A stretch of 64,000 nt of DNA, taken from positions 1,481,501-1,545,500 of the forward strand of contig NZ_CP013949.1 of the NCBI RefSeq assembly GCF_000296215.2, read 5' to 3'. The notes under the pieces were generated by a model that saw only the letters and a list, made by a program, of their open reading frames with translations, was not told the origin of the DNA and ran no database searches. The position numbers were made by a program, and so were the translations under genes. The DNA is from Bradyrhizobium sp. CCGE-LA001 (GTDB taxonomy: Bacteria > Pseudomonadota > Alphaproteobacteria > Rhizobiales > Xanthobacteraceae). Below are positions 36,592-45,137 of this stretch, piece by piece (the first letter of the stretch is position 1; each line of letters opens with the position of its first letter).

Positions 36592-37701
36592 TCAATCCGG
36601 CAGTCGAGCGATCACTGCAACCGGTCCGCCGCCCGGCGGTCCCTGATGCTCCGCGCCGCCGGAGACGTAGATTGCGCTGGTGCCGGCAAAGCCCGCGATC
36701 AGCCCGCCGACCGCGGCGCGTGCGTGGCGCGTCGAGCTGATGTCGGTATCTTCCAGCATGGTGTGGCGGAAGCCACGCACGGTGCCGTCAGGCGAGGCCT
36801 CGGCCTTGGCGAAGATGTTGACGAGCTCGCGGCCTGCGCCCGCTTGAGGTGCGATGCCCAGCCCAACACTTTGCAGCGCTGCGCTCACCGCCGCGGCGTC
36901 GATGGCATCGCTCATCACGGCGTGCCCGATCTCGAACGCGCTCACCGACAACGTCGAATTGCCGAGCACGATGACGACGTTGTGCATCAGCTCGATGCCG
37001 GCCGAGGTGGAGGCGACCTTCGAGAACAGATCGTAGCGCCGCAACACGTCCTCGTCGCGGACATCGGGAGCGATCTCGCCGAGCGCGACCGCGACGCCGA
37101 GCGCAGAGGCGCCGCGGGAATAGGCCATCGAACTGTAGGCGCTGGTCGTCACCGTCTTGTTGCCGCGCGCGCTCGCAGCCTCGACGCGATCGCTGGTGAG
37201 CAGCGGACATTTGATCTGCACGAAATGAACGTCGGCGGGATCGCTGATTCCGACGTGCTCCATCGCAGCCTTCACGGCCTTGGCCGTTTCCATGATTTGC
37301 GCGGAGCGGCCGAGCTCTTCGGGCAAGAAGTCACGGGTGTGCGCCACGCCGATGCTGAGGCGCTTGCCCGAGATGCCTGCCGGGCGTTCGACCTCTTGCC
37401 GCGTGAACACCGTGATGTGCGGACTGAGCACGCCCTCGGTGCCGCCGGACATCACGAAGGCGATGCGCTGCTCGACCTGCGCAGGAGAAAGGCCGAGCCG
37501 CGGCGCCAGCGCCGTGCACAATGCCGCAACGGCATATTCCCGCGTGAAATCGTTGACCCCGCCATTTCCCTCGGTCTTGCCGAGGATGGCCAGGATGGAA
37601 GCGGGGTCGATCGCGCCGGATTCGATCATGCTCATGAGGCCGGAGACGTCGCCGGGGCCCTTGGTGGCGATCCTGATGGCGCCGGCCGAAGTGGTGCGCA
37701 T
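36592..37701 (-). CDS. Ring-opening amidohydrolase (cyanurate hydrolase/barbiturase family)
   Basis: 369 residues, the length of AtzD/TrzD and barbiturase. The family fold is a threefold of similar units each with a Ser-Lys pair; visible blocks are KTEGNGGVNDFTREYA, MSGGTEGVLSPH, YSSMAYSRGASALGVAVALGE and HQGPPGGGPVAVI. It opens cyanuric acid or barbituric acid rings by hydrolysis, giving carboxybiuret or ureidomalonate. Cyanurate and barbiturate activity cannot be separated by eye. The neighbouring amidase (34994-36463) is a plausible next step. No transporter or AtzF-like gene is nearby. Confidence 0.88.
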   Translation of the reverse strand: MRTTSAGAIRIATKGPGDVSGLMSMIESGAIDPASILAILGKTEGNGGVNDFTREYAVAALCTALAPRLGLSPAQVEQRIAFVMSGGTEGVLSPHITVFTRQEVERPAGISGKRLSIGVAHTRDFLPEELGRSAQIMETAKAVKAAMEHVGISDPADVHFVQIKCPLLTSDRVEAASARGNKTVTTSAYSSMAYSRGASALGVAVALGEIAPDVRDEDVLRRYDLFSKVASTSAGIELMHNVVIVLGNSTLSVSAFEIGHAVMSDAIDAAAVSAALQSVGLGIAPQAGAGRELVNIFAKAEASPDGTVRGFRHTMLEDTDISSTRHARAAVGGLIAGFAGTSAIYVSGGAEHQGPPGGGPVAVIARLPD

Positions 37702-37766
37702 GAATGGTCCTCACGTGGAGTTCGGTGGTCCGGCGAGTGCACCAGCCGTGGAATGGAGGCTGCTGT

Positions 37767-37812
37767 CAATCCTCTTGTCGTCCTGGCGAAAGCCAGGACG
37801 ACAAGAGGATTG
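37767..37812. repeat. Perfect 21-bp palindrome with GAAA loop
   Basis: A 21-bp arm starting CAATCCTCTTGTCG is followed by GAAA and then its exact reverse complement, without one mismatch. It sits in the 298-bp gap between the divergent ring-opening hydrolase and tex genes, 66 bp upstream of the former's start. In RNA it would form a very stable hairpin closed by a GNRA tetraloop. Confidence 0.9.
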
Positions 37813-37999
37813 AGTCCTCGTACCAAGAGCGCCCGCGCCATCCCCACGAATGTGGCGAGATCGCATCGGTTCAACAAAAAATCCCTTGTCGACGATCCTC
37901 CGCTGTACCTTGATGAATCAACCCGGCTTGGTCCATAAGCGGCGTCCCGTGGCCGGCGGTTTGCCGCCGCGTCGCGTGGTTGGATAGAGGGATTCTCGC

Positions 38000-40336
38000 G
38001 TGGCAAATATCAACCAGAAGATTGCGCAGGAGCTTGGGGTTCGGGCCGAGCAGGTCGAGGCGGCGGTGACGCTGCTCGACGGCGGCGCCACGGTTCCCTT
38101 CATCGCCCGCTACCGCAAGGAAGCGACCGGTGCGCTCGACGACGCGCAATTGCGCACCCTGGAGGAGCGCTTGGTGTATCTGCGCGAGCTCGAGGACCGC
38201 CGCAAGGCCATCCTCGAATCGGTCCGCGAGCAAGGCAAGCTCGATGCCGCACTGGAAGCCTCCATTCTCGCCGCCGACAGCAAGGCGCGCCTCGAAGACA
38301 TCTATCTGCCGTTCAAGCCGAAGCGCCGCACCAAGGCGGAAGTCGCCAAGGAAGCCGGCCTCGAGCCGCTCGCCAATCAACTGATGGCGGAGCCCGGCAA
38401 CGATCCGAAGGTGGTGGCTGAAGCCTTCGTCAACGCCGAGAAGGGCGTTCCCGATGTTGCCGCCGCGCTCGACGGCGCCCGCGCCATCCTGGTCGAACGC
38501 TTCGACGAGGACGCCGACCTGATCGGCGCGTTGCGCGAGGAGATGTGGACCAATGCGCGCATGGCCTCCAAGGTGCGCGACGGCAAGAAGACCGAAGGCG
38601 AGAAATTCGCCGATTATTTCGATTTCTCCGAGCCACTGACCAAGTTGCCCTCGCACCGCATCCTCGCGATGTTCCGCGGCGAGAAGGAAGAGATCCTCGA
38701 CCTGCAGATCCAGGCCGAAGCCGAGGCGCCGCCGCCGGGCGTGCCGAGCGCCTATGAATTGAAGATCATGAAGCGGTTCGGCATCGCCGACCTCAAGCGC
38801 GCCGGCGACCGCTGGCTGGTCGACACCGTACGCTGGGCTTGGCGCACCAAGATCCAGGTCCATCTCAACATCGACTTGCGCATGCGGCTGTGGAACGCGG
38901 CCGAGACCGAAGCGGTGCGCGTGTTCGCCTCGAACTTGCGCGACTTGCTGCTGGCGGCGCCCGCCGGCACCCGCGTCACCATGGGACTCGATCCCGGCTA
39001 TCGCACCGGCGTCAAGGTCGCCGTCATCGATGCCACCGGCAAGGTGGTCGATACCGCCGTGATCTATCCGCACGAGCCGCAGCGGCAGTGGAACGAGTCG
39101 CTTGCGATCCTCGGCAGGCTCGCAATGAAGCATCGGGTCGAGCTGATTGCGATCGGCAACGGCACCGCCTCGCGCGAGACCGACAAGCTCGCAGCCGATC
39201 TCGTCAAGGGTCTGGCCGAGCTGAAGATGAACAAGATCGTGGTATCGGAAGCCGGAGCGTCGGTCTATTCGGCCTCGGCTTTCGCCTCGGAGGAATTGCC
39301 GGGCCTCGACGTCACCCTGCGCGGTGCGGTCTCGATTGCGCGGCGGCTGCAGGATCCGCTGGCCGAGCTCGTCAAGATCGAGCCCAAGGCGATCGGCGTC
39401 GGCCAGTATCAGCACGATCTCGGCCAGGCCAAGCTCGCCAAGTCGCTCGATGCCGTGGTCGAAGATTGCGTGAACGCCGTCGGCGTCGACGTCAACACCG
39501 CCTCGGCGCCGCTGCTGGCGCGCGTGTCGGGCGTGGGCTCCGGCCTTGCGCAGAGCATCGTGGCGCATCGTGACGCCAACGGCCCTTTCAAGTCGCGCAA
39601 GGCGCTGAAGGACGTGCCGCGGCTCGGACCCAAGGCGTTCGAGCAGTGCGCGGGCTTCCTGCGCATTCTCGGCGGCGAGGATCCGCTCGATGCCTCCGGC
39701 GTGCATCCGGAAGCCTATCCCGTGGTGCGCCGGATCCTGGCGGCGACCAAGAGCGACATCAAGGCGCTGATCGGCTCGAGCGAGATCGTGCGTACGCTCA
39801 AGCCGAAGGATTTCGTCGACGAGACCTTCGGTCTGCCGACCGTCACCGACATCTTGAAGGAGTTGGAAAAGCCCGGCCGCGACCCGCGTCCGGCGTTCAA
39901 GGCCGCGGTGTTCAAGGAAGGCGTCGAGGAGATCAAGGATCTCAAGAAGGGCATGATCCTAGAGGGCACCGTGACCAACGTCGCGGCCTTCGGTGCCTTC
40001 GTCGATATCGGCGTGCACCAGGACGGCCTCGTGCACATCTCGGCGATGTCCAAGACCTACATCAAGGATCCGCGCGAGGTGGTGAAGCCCGGCGACATCG
40101 TCAAGGTGAAGGTGCTGGACTTCGAGGTCGCCCGCAAGCGCATCTCGCTGACGCTGCGCCTCGATGACGAGGTCGGTGCCAAGAAGGACGCTCCCGGCAT
40201 GCAGCGCGACAACAGTCGCAACACGTCCCGCATGACGTCCTCGGCGCCGCGCAAGCAGGAATCGTCCGGCGGCGGCGGCGCGCTCGCCGAGGCCCTGCGC
40301 CGCGCTGCGGAGAAGAACAACGGCAAGCGGGTGTGA
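38000..40336 (+). CDS. tex: Tex-family S1 RNA-binding transcription accessory protein
   Basis: 778 residues, the usual Tex length. Order: helical N-terminal domain (LLDGGATVPFIARYRKEATG), a YqgF/RNase-H-like domain (GLDPGYRTGVKVAVIDATG; IGNGTASRETDKLA), helix-hairpin-helix units (LLARVSGVGSGLAQSIVAHR), and an S1 domain (GMILEGTVTNVAAFGAFVDIGVHQDGLVH) near 655-725. Tex binds nucleic acid and affects transcription; it resembles Spt6. The start is GTG at 38000 with AGAGGG upstream. The C-terminal tail is Ser/Gly/Arg-rich and low complexity. Confidence 0.93.
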   Translation: MANINQKIAQELGVRAEQVEAAVTLLDGGATVPFIARYRKEATGALDDAQLRTLEERLVYLRELEDRRKAILESVREQGKLDAALEASILAADSKARLEDIYLPFKPKRRTKAEVAKEAGLEPLANQLMAEPGNDPKVVAEAFVNAEKGVPDVAAALDGARAILVERFDEDADLIGALREEMWTNARMASKVRDGKKTEGEKFADYFDFSEPLTKLPSHRILAMFRGEKEEILDLQIQAEAEAPPPGVPSAYELKIMKRFGIADLKRAGDRWLVDTVRWAWRTKIQVHLNIDLRMRLWNAAETEAVRVFASNLRDLLLAAPAGTRVTMGLDPGYRTGVKVAVIDATGKVVDTAVIYPHEPQRQWNESLAILGRLAMKHRVELIAIGNGTASRETDKLAADLVKGLAELKMNKIVVSEAGASVYSASAFASEELPGLDVTLRGAVSIARRLQDPLAELVKIEPKAIGVGQYQHDLGQAKLAKSLDAVVEDCVNAVGVDVNTASAPLLARVSGVGSGLAQSIVAHRDANGPFKSRKALKDVPRLGPKAFEQCAGFLRILGGEDPLDASGVHPEAYPVVRRILAATKSDIKALIGSSEIVRTLKPKDFVDETFGLPTVTDILKELEKPGRDPRPAFKAAVFKEGVEEIKDLKKGMILEGTVTNVAAFGAFVDIGVHQDGLVHISAMSKTYIKDPREVVKPGDIVKVKVLDFEVARKRISLTLRLDDEVGAKKDAPGMQRDNSRNTSRMTSSAPRKQESSGGGGALAEALRRAAEKNNGKRV

Positions 40337-40396
40337 GCTAAGCCTCTCTCGCCCTCTCTCCAGAGGAGAGCTCTATCCGCGGAGAAATTCGTTCGC

Positions 40397-40768
40397 CTAC
40401 AGTTCGATCACCCCGCGTCGCGCCGCATGCGCGACGGCGTCGGTGCGGCCGGTGGCATCAAGCTTGTCGAGCAGTGAGCCGACATGAAATTTCACGGTGT
40501 GCACGGAGATGCCGAGCTGTCGTGCGATCATCTTGTTGGAGCCGCCCTCGGCCATCAGCGCCAGCACGTCGAGCTCGCGCTGCGTCAGTGCGATGTCATC
40601 CGGCATGACGCGCGGATCACGGGCGACGACCGTCGCCGCAGCTTGCTCGCCGGGCGCAGCCAGGCGAATCCCGGCGACGCTGCCGAGCAGCTTCGCCAGG
40701 CGACCGGCGAGAACGGGATCGTCGACCTCCAGCGACAGCACGATCTCGGCCGCGTTGTCCGCGCTCAC
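40397..40768 (-). CDS. Short LuxR/NarL-type DNA-binding protein
   Basis: 123 residues. The last 60 carry a LuxR helix-turn-helix (LTQRELDVLALMAEGGSNKMIARQ in sections; ISVHTVKFHVGSLLDKL). The first ~60 residues are too short for a receiver and have no recognisable phospho-acceptor pocket, so it is not a phosphorylated response regulator in the usual sense. The start overlaps the stop of the PDZ pseudoprotease gene by four bases, so translation is coupled. It may be controlled by contact with that protein. Targets are unknown. Confidence 0.82.
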   Translation of the reverse strand: MSADNAAEIVLSLEVDDPVLAGRLAKLLGSVAGIRLAAPGEQAAATVVARDPRVMPDDIALTQRELDVLALMAEGGSNKMIARQLGISVHTVKFHVGSLLDKLDATGRTDAVAHAARRGVIEL

Positions 40769-41631
40769 GCCTCAGGCCTTTCGCCGACGGTGACCTTGAA
40801 GCTGACCGGCTCGCCGCCGCGGCGTGCCGCGACATCGATCACCGCGCCGACGCTCGAAGGCCCAAGCGTCTGCGACAGCGCGCGTACGCCGGACAATCTC
40901 TGGTCATTGACTGCCACGATCACATCGCCCTGGCGGATGCCGGCCGCGGCCGAAGGTCCTGCCTTGTCGACATTCATCACCATGGCGCCGATACCGTCGT
41001 CGAGCCGCACCGGCTGAAGCCCGAGGCCGAGATATCCGCGCGCGATGCGGCCGCGCGCCTCGAGCTGGGGCGCGACGCGCTCTATCGTCGCCGTCGGGAT
41101 CACCAGCACCCGCCGCGGGCCCAGCACCGCCATGCCGAAGGCGTCGCCCGACGCATCGAGCGCGAGCCCGCCCTGCTGGCTATCGCGCAGGCGGACATCG
41201 AGCTCGATTCGCGCATCGATCTCGCCGCCGCGCAAGGAGCGCCAGCTCTTGCCGGATGCCGATACCATCCCGAGCGCCGCACTCGGCGCGTCGCGGTTGG
41301 TGGCGACGACGACCGACAACATACCGAGGGGAGGCACCGTCGTGGCAAGCTTGACCGGCGCGATGGCGGCTTCGGTGCGCAGCAGTGCGATGTCGGTCGT
41401 ATGGTCGCGGCCGGCGATCGTGGCGGCGGCCCGGCCGCCGTCGGGCAGCCCGATCTCGACCGCGCCCTCGTCGGCCAGCGCCTCGTCGGCGGTGATGATC
41501 AAGCCGCTCTTCCAGACAAAGCCGGCGGCGCGGGCGCGATGCGAATGCACGGAGACGACGGACGGCGCGGTGCGCGCCACCACGTCCGCGAGCGCGGACG
41601 ACAGGGAGGACAGGGCAGTCAGGTCGGTCAT
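40765..41631 (-). CDS. Protease-dead HtrA-like protein with PDZ domain
   Basis: 288 residues: an S1C trypsin-like domain (about 15-190) and a C-terminal PDZ domain (RGYLGLGLQPVRLDDG; GIRQGDVIVAVN). Two catalytic residues are missing. The His of TNNHVV is replaced in IITADEAL, and the Ser of GNSGGPL is replaced in DSQQGGLAL; only the Asp (TTDIALL) remains. It has no signal peptide, so it is cytoplasmic, unlike normal HtrA. It therefore probably binds peptides or protein tails rather than cutting them. The LuxR gene overlapping its stop suggests a regulatory pair. Compare the intact HtrA at 43893-44999. Confidence 0.85.
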   Translation of the reverse strand: MTDLTALSSLSSALADVVARTAPSVVSVHSHRARAAGFVWKSGLIITADEALADEGAVEIGLPDGGRAAATIAGRDHTTDIALLRTEAAIAPVKLATTVPPLGMLSVVVATNRDAPSAALGMVSASGKSWRSLRGGEIDARIELDVRLRDSQQGGLALDASGDAFGMAVLGPRRVLVIPTATIERVAPQLEARGRIARGYLGLGLQPVRLDDGIGAMVMNVDKAGPSAAAGIRQGDVIVAVNDQRLSGVRALSQTLGPSSVGAVIDVAARRGGEPVSFKVTVGERPEA

Positions 41632-41816
41632 GGCAGGCTCCTGTAGCTGTCCTCAATCTGGGACGTCGTAGGCGTTTGCGAAACTGGCCGGGTGGCCAGG
41701 ACCAAAGGGCCTCTGCGGGGCAAAGCCGACGAACATGTGATTGGGAGCCGCTCACGGGAACGTGTAGCAATCGGTTGGATATTGCGCCCGACGGCCTCAA
41801 CATCGAGCTCCGACTG

Positions 41817-42782
41817 ATGACCATCGATCTCACCCGCCGCACCCTGCTTCAGCTCGCTGGCGCCACTTCGCTGGCGATGGCGGCCGCAGCCGCGGCACGT
41901 GCCGAGGGCCATGCGCAGGGCGGCGGGCCGACCTATGCCAGCCGCACGCCGATGCGTGTCGGCATGGTGACGCTCCGGGTCAAGAATCTCGACAAGGTTG
42001 CGGATTACTACCGAGACGTGATCGGGCTCACCGTAATGGAACGCTTGGGCGCCGCTGCGAAGCTCGGTACGGCCGGCGTCACGCTATTGGTGCTGGAAGC
42101 CCGCCCCGATGCGGCGATCGAGCCGCGCACCGCTGCCGGCCTCTACCACACCGCGTTCCTGATGCCGACGCGGAAGGATCTCGCGCGCTGGCTGGTCCAT
42201 GCCGCCTCGCATCGCGTGCCGCTGTCGGGCTTTTCTGATCATCTCGTCTCTGAGTCCGTGTATCTCGACGATCCCGAAGGCAACGGCATCGAGGTCTATG
42301 CCGATCGCGATCCCTCGCAATGGCAATGGAGCGAGGGCAGCGTGACGATGGCCACCGACGAGCTCAACATCCCCGATCTGCTGTCGCTGACCAACCCGCG
42401 CGTTCCTGATTATGCCAAGGCGCCGGACGGAATGCGCATCGGCCACATGCATCTGCGCGTCGGCGATCTCGCGCAGGCCGAGAGCTTCTATCACGGCACC
42501 ATCGGTCTCGATCCGACCCGCCGCCGTAGCGGCGCCGCGTTCCTGTCGTCGGGCCGCTATCACCATCACCTCGGCATGAACGTCTGGCAGAGCCAGGGCG
42601 CCGGCCAACGTGACGATCAGAGCACGGGCCTTGCCTGGTTCTCGCTGGTGATGGCCAAGCCGGAATTGCTCGCGGCGCAGGAAAAGCGCCTGCGCAAAAG
42701 TGGCGTCAAGATCACGACGATTGCGGATGGTGTCGAGGCGATCGATCCCTGGGGCACGCGTGTGCGGCTGCTCAGGGTTTGA
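41817..42782 (+). CDS. Tat-exported VOC (glyoxalase/dioxygenase-like) protein
   Basis: 321 residues. A twin-arginine signal (TRRTLLQLAGATSLA) ends near AARAEG, so the protein folds in the cytoplasm and is exported. Two VOC modules follow, as in two-domain catechol 2,3-dioxygenases: module 1 begins VGMVTLRVKNLDKVADYY, module 2 IGHMHLRVGDLAQAESFY. Module 2 has the usual first histidine, whereas module 1 has Met in that place; YHTAFLMP and GNGIEVYAD supply further possible ligands. The metal and substrate are unknown. The ATG at 41817 gives the intact signal; the frame upstream is shadow. Confidence 0.8.
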   Translation: MTIDLTRRTLLQLAGATSLAMAAAAAARAEGHAQGGGPTYASRTPMRVGMVTLRVKNLDKVADYYRDVIGLTVMERLGAAAKLGTAGVTLLVLEARPDAAIEPRTAAGLYHTAFLMPTRKDLARWLVHAASHRVPLSGFSDHLVSESVYLDDPEGNGIEVYADRDPSQWQWSEGSVTMATDELNIPDLLSLTNPRVPDYAKAPDGMRIGHMHLRVGDLAQAESFYHGTIGLDPTRRRSGAAFLSSGRYHHHLGMNVWQSQGAGQRDDQSTGLAWFSLVMAKPELLAAQEKRLRKSGVKITTIADGVEAIDPWGTRVRLLRV

Positions 42783-42847
42783 TCGCAGGCGCGGGCATTG
42801 GTAAGACCGGTCGTGCGCGAACCAATTGACCGGGAGCCACATCCGAT

Positions 42848-43723
42848 ATGTCCGAACTCCACGGCGTCTTCCCCTATCTCGTCTCGCCCGTCGATGTCGA
42901 TGGCGGAGTCCGAACCGAAGTTCTCGCAAAGCTCTGCGACGACCTGATCGGCGCCGGCGTGCATGGCTTGACGCCACTGGGCTCGACCGGCGAGTTCGCC
43001 TATCTCGATGCCGCGCAACGCTTGGCGATCGTGCAGACCACGATCGAAGCCGCCAAGGACCGTGTGCCGGTCGTGGCCGGCGTCGCCTCCACCTCGACCG
43101 CGGACGCGGTGGCGCAGGCGAAGGCGTATCAGAAGCTCGGTGCCAACGGCATTCTTGCGATTTTGGAGGCGTATTTTCCGCTCGCCGACGCGCAGGTGGA
43201 ATCCTACTTCCGCGCCATTGCGGACGCCGTGGACATCCCTGTCGTCATCTACACCAATCCGCAATTCCAGCGCTCCGACCTGACGCTCGACGTCATCGCG
43301 CGCCTCGCCGAGCATCCCCGCATCGGCTACATCAAGGACGCTTCCACCAATACCGGCCGGCTGCTCTCGATCATGAACCGCTGCGGTAATTCCTTGCGCG
43401 TGTTCTCGGCCTCCGCCCATATCCCCGCCGCGGTGATGCTGATCGGCGGCCTCGGCTGGATGGCGGGGCCCGCCTGCATCATCCCGCGCCAGAGCGTCGC
43501 GCTCTACGATCTCTGCAAGGCGGGCCACTGGGATGAGGCCATGGCGCTGCAGCGCCGGTTGTGGCGCATCAACGAAGCCTTCGCCCGCTTCAATCTCGCC
43601 GCCTGCATCAAGGCCGGCCTTTCGATCCAGGGCTACGACGTCGGTGATCCCGTCCCGCCGCAGGCGCCGCTGACGGCCGACGCACGCAAGATCGTGGAGG
43701 CGGCGTTGCGCGAGCTGGCCTAG
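42848..43723 (+). CDS. DapA-family (dihydrodipicolinate synthase-like) aldolase/lyase
   Basis: 291 residues, TIM barrel. PLGSTGEFAYL is the pyruvate-carboxylate loop, VIYTNPQ has the catalytic tyrosine and GYIKDAS the Schiff-base lysine. True DapA has a second tyrosine-dependent set and a lysine-pathway context, which this lacks; members of the subfamily split or join keto acids in sugar-acid, sialate or hydroxyproline metabolism. It follows the VOC gene after 65 bp and precedes an HtrA gene. The substrate is unassigned. Confidence 0.85.
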   Translation: MSELHGVFPYLVSPVDVDGGVRTEVLAKLCDDLIGAGVHGLTPLGSTGEFAYLDAAQRLAIVQTTIEAAKDRVPVVAGVASTSTADAVAQAKAYQKLGANGILAILEAYFPLADAQVESYFRAIADAVDIPVVIYTNPQFQRSDLTLDVIARLAEHPRIGYIKDASTNTGRLLSIMNRCGNSLRVFSASAHIPAAVMLIGGLGWMAGPACIIPRQSVALYDLCKAGHWDEAMALQRRLWRINEAFARFNLAACIKAGLSIQGYDVGDPVPPQAPLTADARKIVEAALRELA

Positions 43724-43892
43724 CTGCGCTCGCCACGCGGCAATTTGCCCCGGCACCCGTGCCGGACGCAAAAAGGTCATTACCTCCCGGAGAAACTTCC
43801 GTTCGTTTGCGACGTTGCTGCGTGAGCGAGGTCTGTCACCCCATGCATGTGCGTCCCAATAGCGTATCCGGCACAAGAGACGGTGATCCCCG

Positions 43893-44999
43893 ATGAATCG
43901 TCGCTATGCGATTGCCGCGGCAGCCTTCGCCGCCCTGCTGCTCGCCGTTACCACCGCGAAGATCCTGCATGTCCCGATCTCGTATGTCCCATGGGCGGCG
44001 CCATCCGCCCGCGCCGTCGAGCAGCGCGGCCCGCTGTCCGATGGCGAAAAGGCGACCATCGACATCTTCGAGCGCGTATCACCTTCGGTCGTGCAGGTTG
44101 CCGTCAAGTCGGACGCCAATCCTCTCATGGGCGAGGAAGGGCAGGGCGGTGGCGGGGCTTCCGGAACGGGGTTCGTCTGGGACCGCGACGGGCACCTCGT
44201 GACGAACAACCACGTCGTCGCCAATGGCAACGAGATCGCGGTGCGCTTCGCCTCGGGCGAGGTGGCTGAGGTCGACCTCGTCGGCCGGGCTCCGAATTAC
44301 GATCTCGCGGTGCTGCGGATCCGCAGCGTGCGCCAGTTTCCAGCGCCGATCGCCCTCGGCAGCTCGAACGATTTGAAAGTCGGACAATCCGCTTTCGCGA
44401 TCGGCAATCCCTTCGGGCTGGATCAATCGATGACCAGCGGCATCATCAGCGCGCTCAAGCGCAGGCTCCCGACCCATGCCGGCCGGGAGATCGCCAATGT
44501 CATCCAGACCGATGCGGCGATCAACCCGGGCAATTCGGGCGGGCCGTTGCTGGATTCTGCCGGCCGGCTGATCGGCGTCACCACGGCGATCATCTCGCCG
44601 TCGGGATCGAATGCCGGCATCGGCTTCGCCGTGCCGGTCGATGTCGTGAACCGGATCGTCCCCGAGCTCATCCGCAACGGCCGTGTGCCGACGCCCGGCA
44701 TCGGCATCGTGGCCGCCGGCGAGGACGTTTCGACTCGGCTTGGTGTCGAAGGGGTGATCGTGGTGCGCACCGCGCCCGGTAGCCCGGCCGAGCGGGCGGG
44801 CATTCGCGGTGTCAACTTCTCGACGGGCGCGGTCGGAGACATCATCACCTCCGTCGAGGGCAAGCCGGTGCGGCGCCTCGCCGATCTGACCGACGCGCTG
44901 GAGCAGGTGGGCGCCGGCAAGTCCGTCCGCCTCACCGTCAAGCGGGGTTCGGACAGCCGCGACGTGAATGTCGGCATCATCGACATCGAGCGTTCCTGA
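43893..44999 (+). CDS. HtrA/DegP-type serine protease (S1C, one PDZ)
   Basis: 368 residues. An N-terminal signal anchor (AIAAAAFAALLLAVTTAKIL) puts the rest in the periplasm. The triad is complete: TNNHVV (His), YDLAVLRI (Asp) and GNSGGPLLD (Ser). One PDZ domain follows (LGVEGVIVVRTAPGSPAERAGIRG). The one-PDZ, anchored layout is that of DegS-like or Trypsin-like HtrA proteins that cleave misfolded periplasmic proteins or trigger stress signalling. It contrasts with the inactive cytoplasmic relative encoded 2.3 kb upstream. Upstream sequence shows no convincing sigma-E-type promoter. Confidence 0.9.
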   Translation: MNRRYAIAAAAFAALLLAVTTAKILHVPISYVPWAAPSARAVEQRGPLSDGEKATIDIFERVSPSVVQVAVKSDANPLMGEEGQGGGGASGTGFVWDRDGHLVTNNHVVANGNEIAVRFASGEVAEVDLVGRAPNYDLAVLRIRSVRQFPAPIALGSSNDLKVGQSAFAIGNPFGLDQSMTSGIISALKRRLPTHAGREIANVIQTDAAINPGNSGGPLLDSAGRLIGVTTAIISPSGSNAGIGFAVPVDVVNRIVPELIRNGRVPTPGIGIVAAGEDVSTRLGVEGVIVVRTAPGSPAERAGIRGVNFSTGAVGDIITSVEGKPVRRLADLTDALEQVGAGKSVRLTVKRGSDSRDVNVGIIDIERS

Positions 45000-45137
45000 C
45001 CAAGCATTTGACCTGGCAATCTCGGCCGCCAAATCGGGCGTGGCATGCAATGCAGATGTGCCGCGGCTCGGTTGTATCGACCGCAAAATCCGCTAAAACC
45101 GCGCCGGTCGTTTTCCGGATTTCAGGGACATAGCGGA

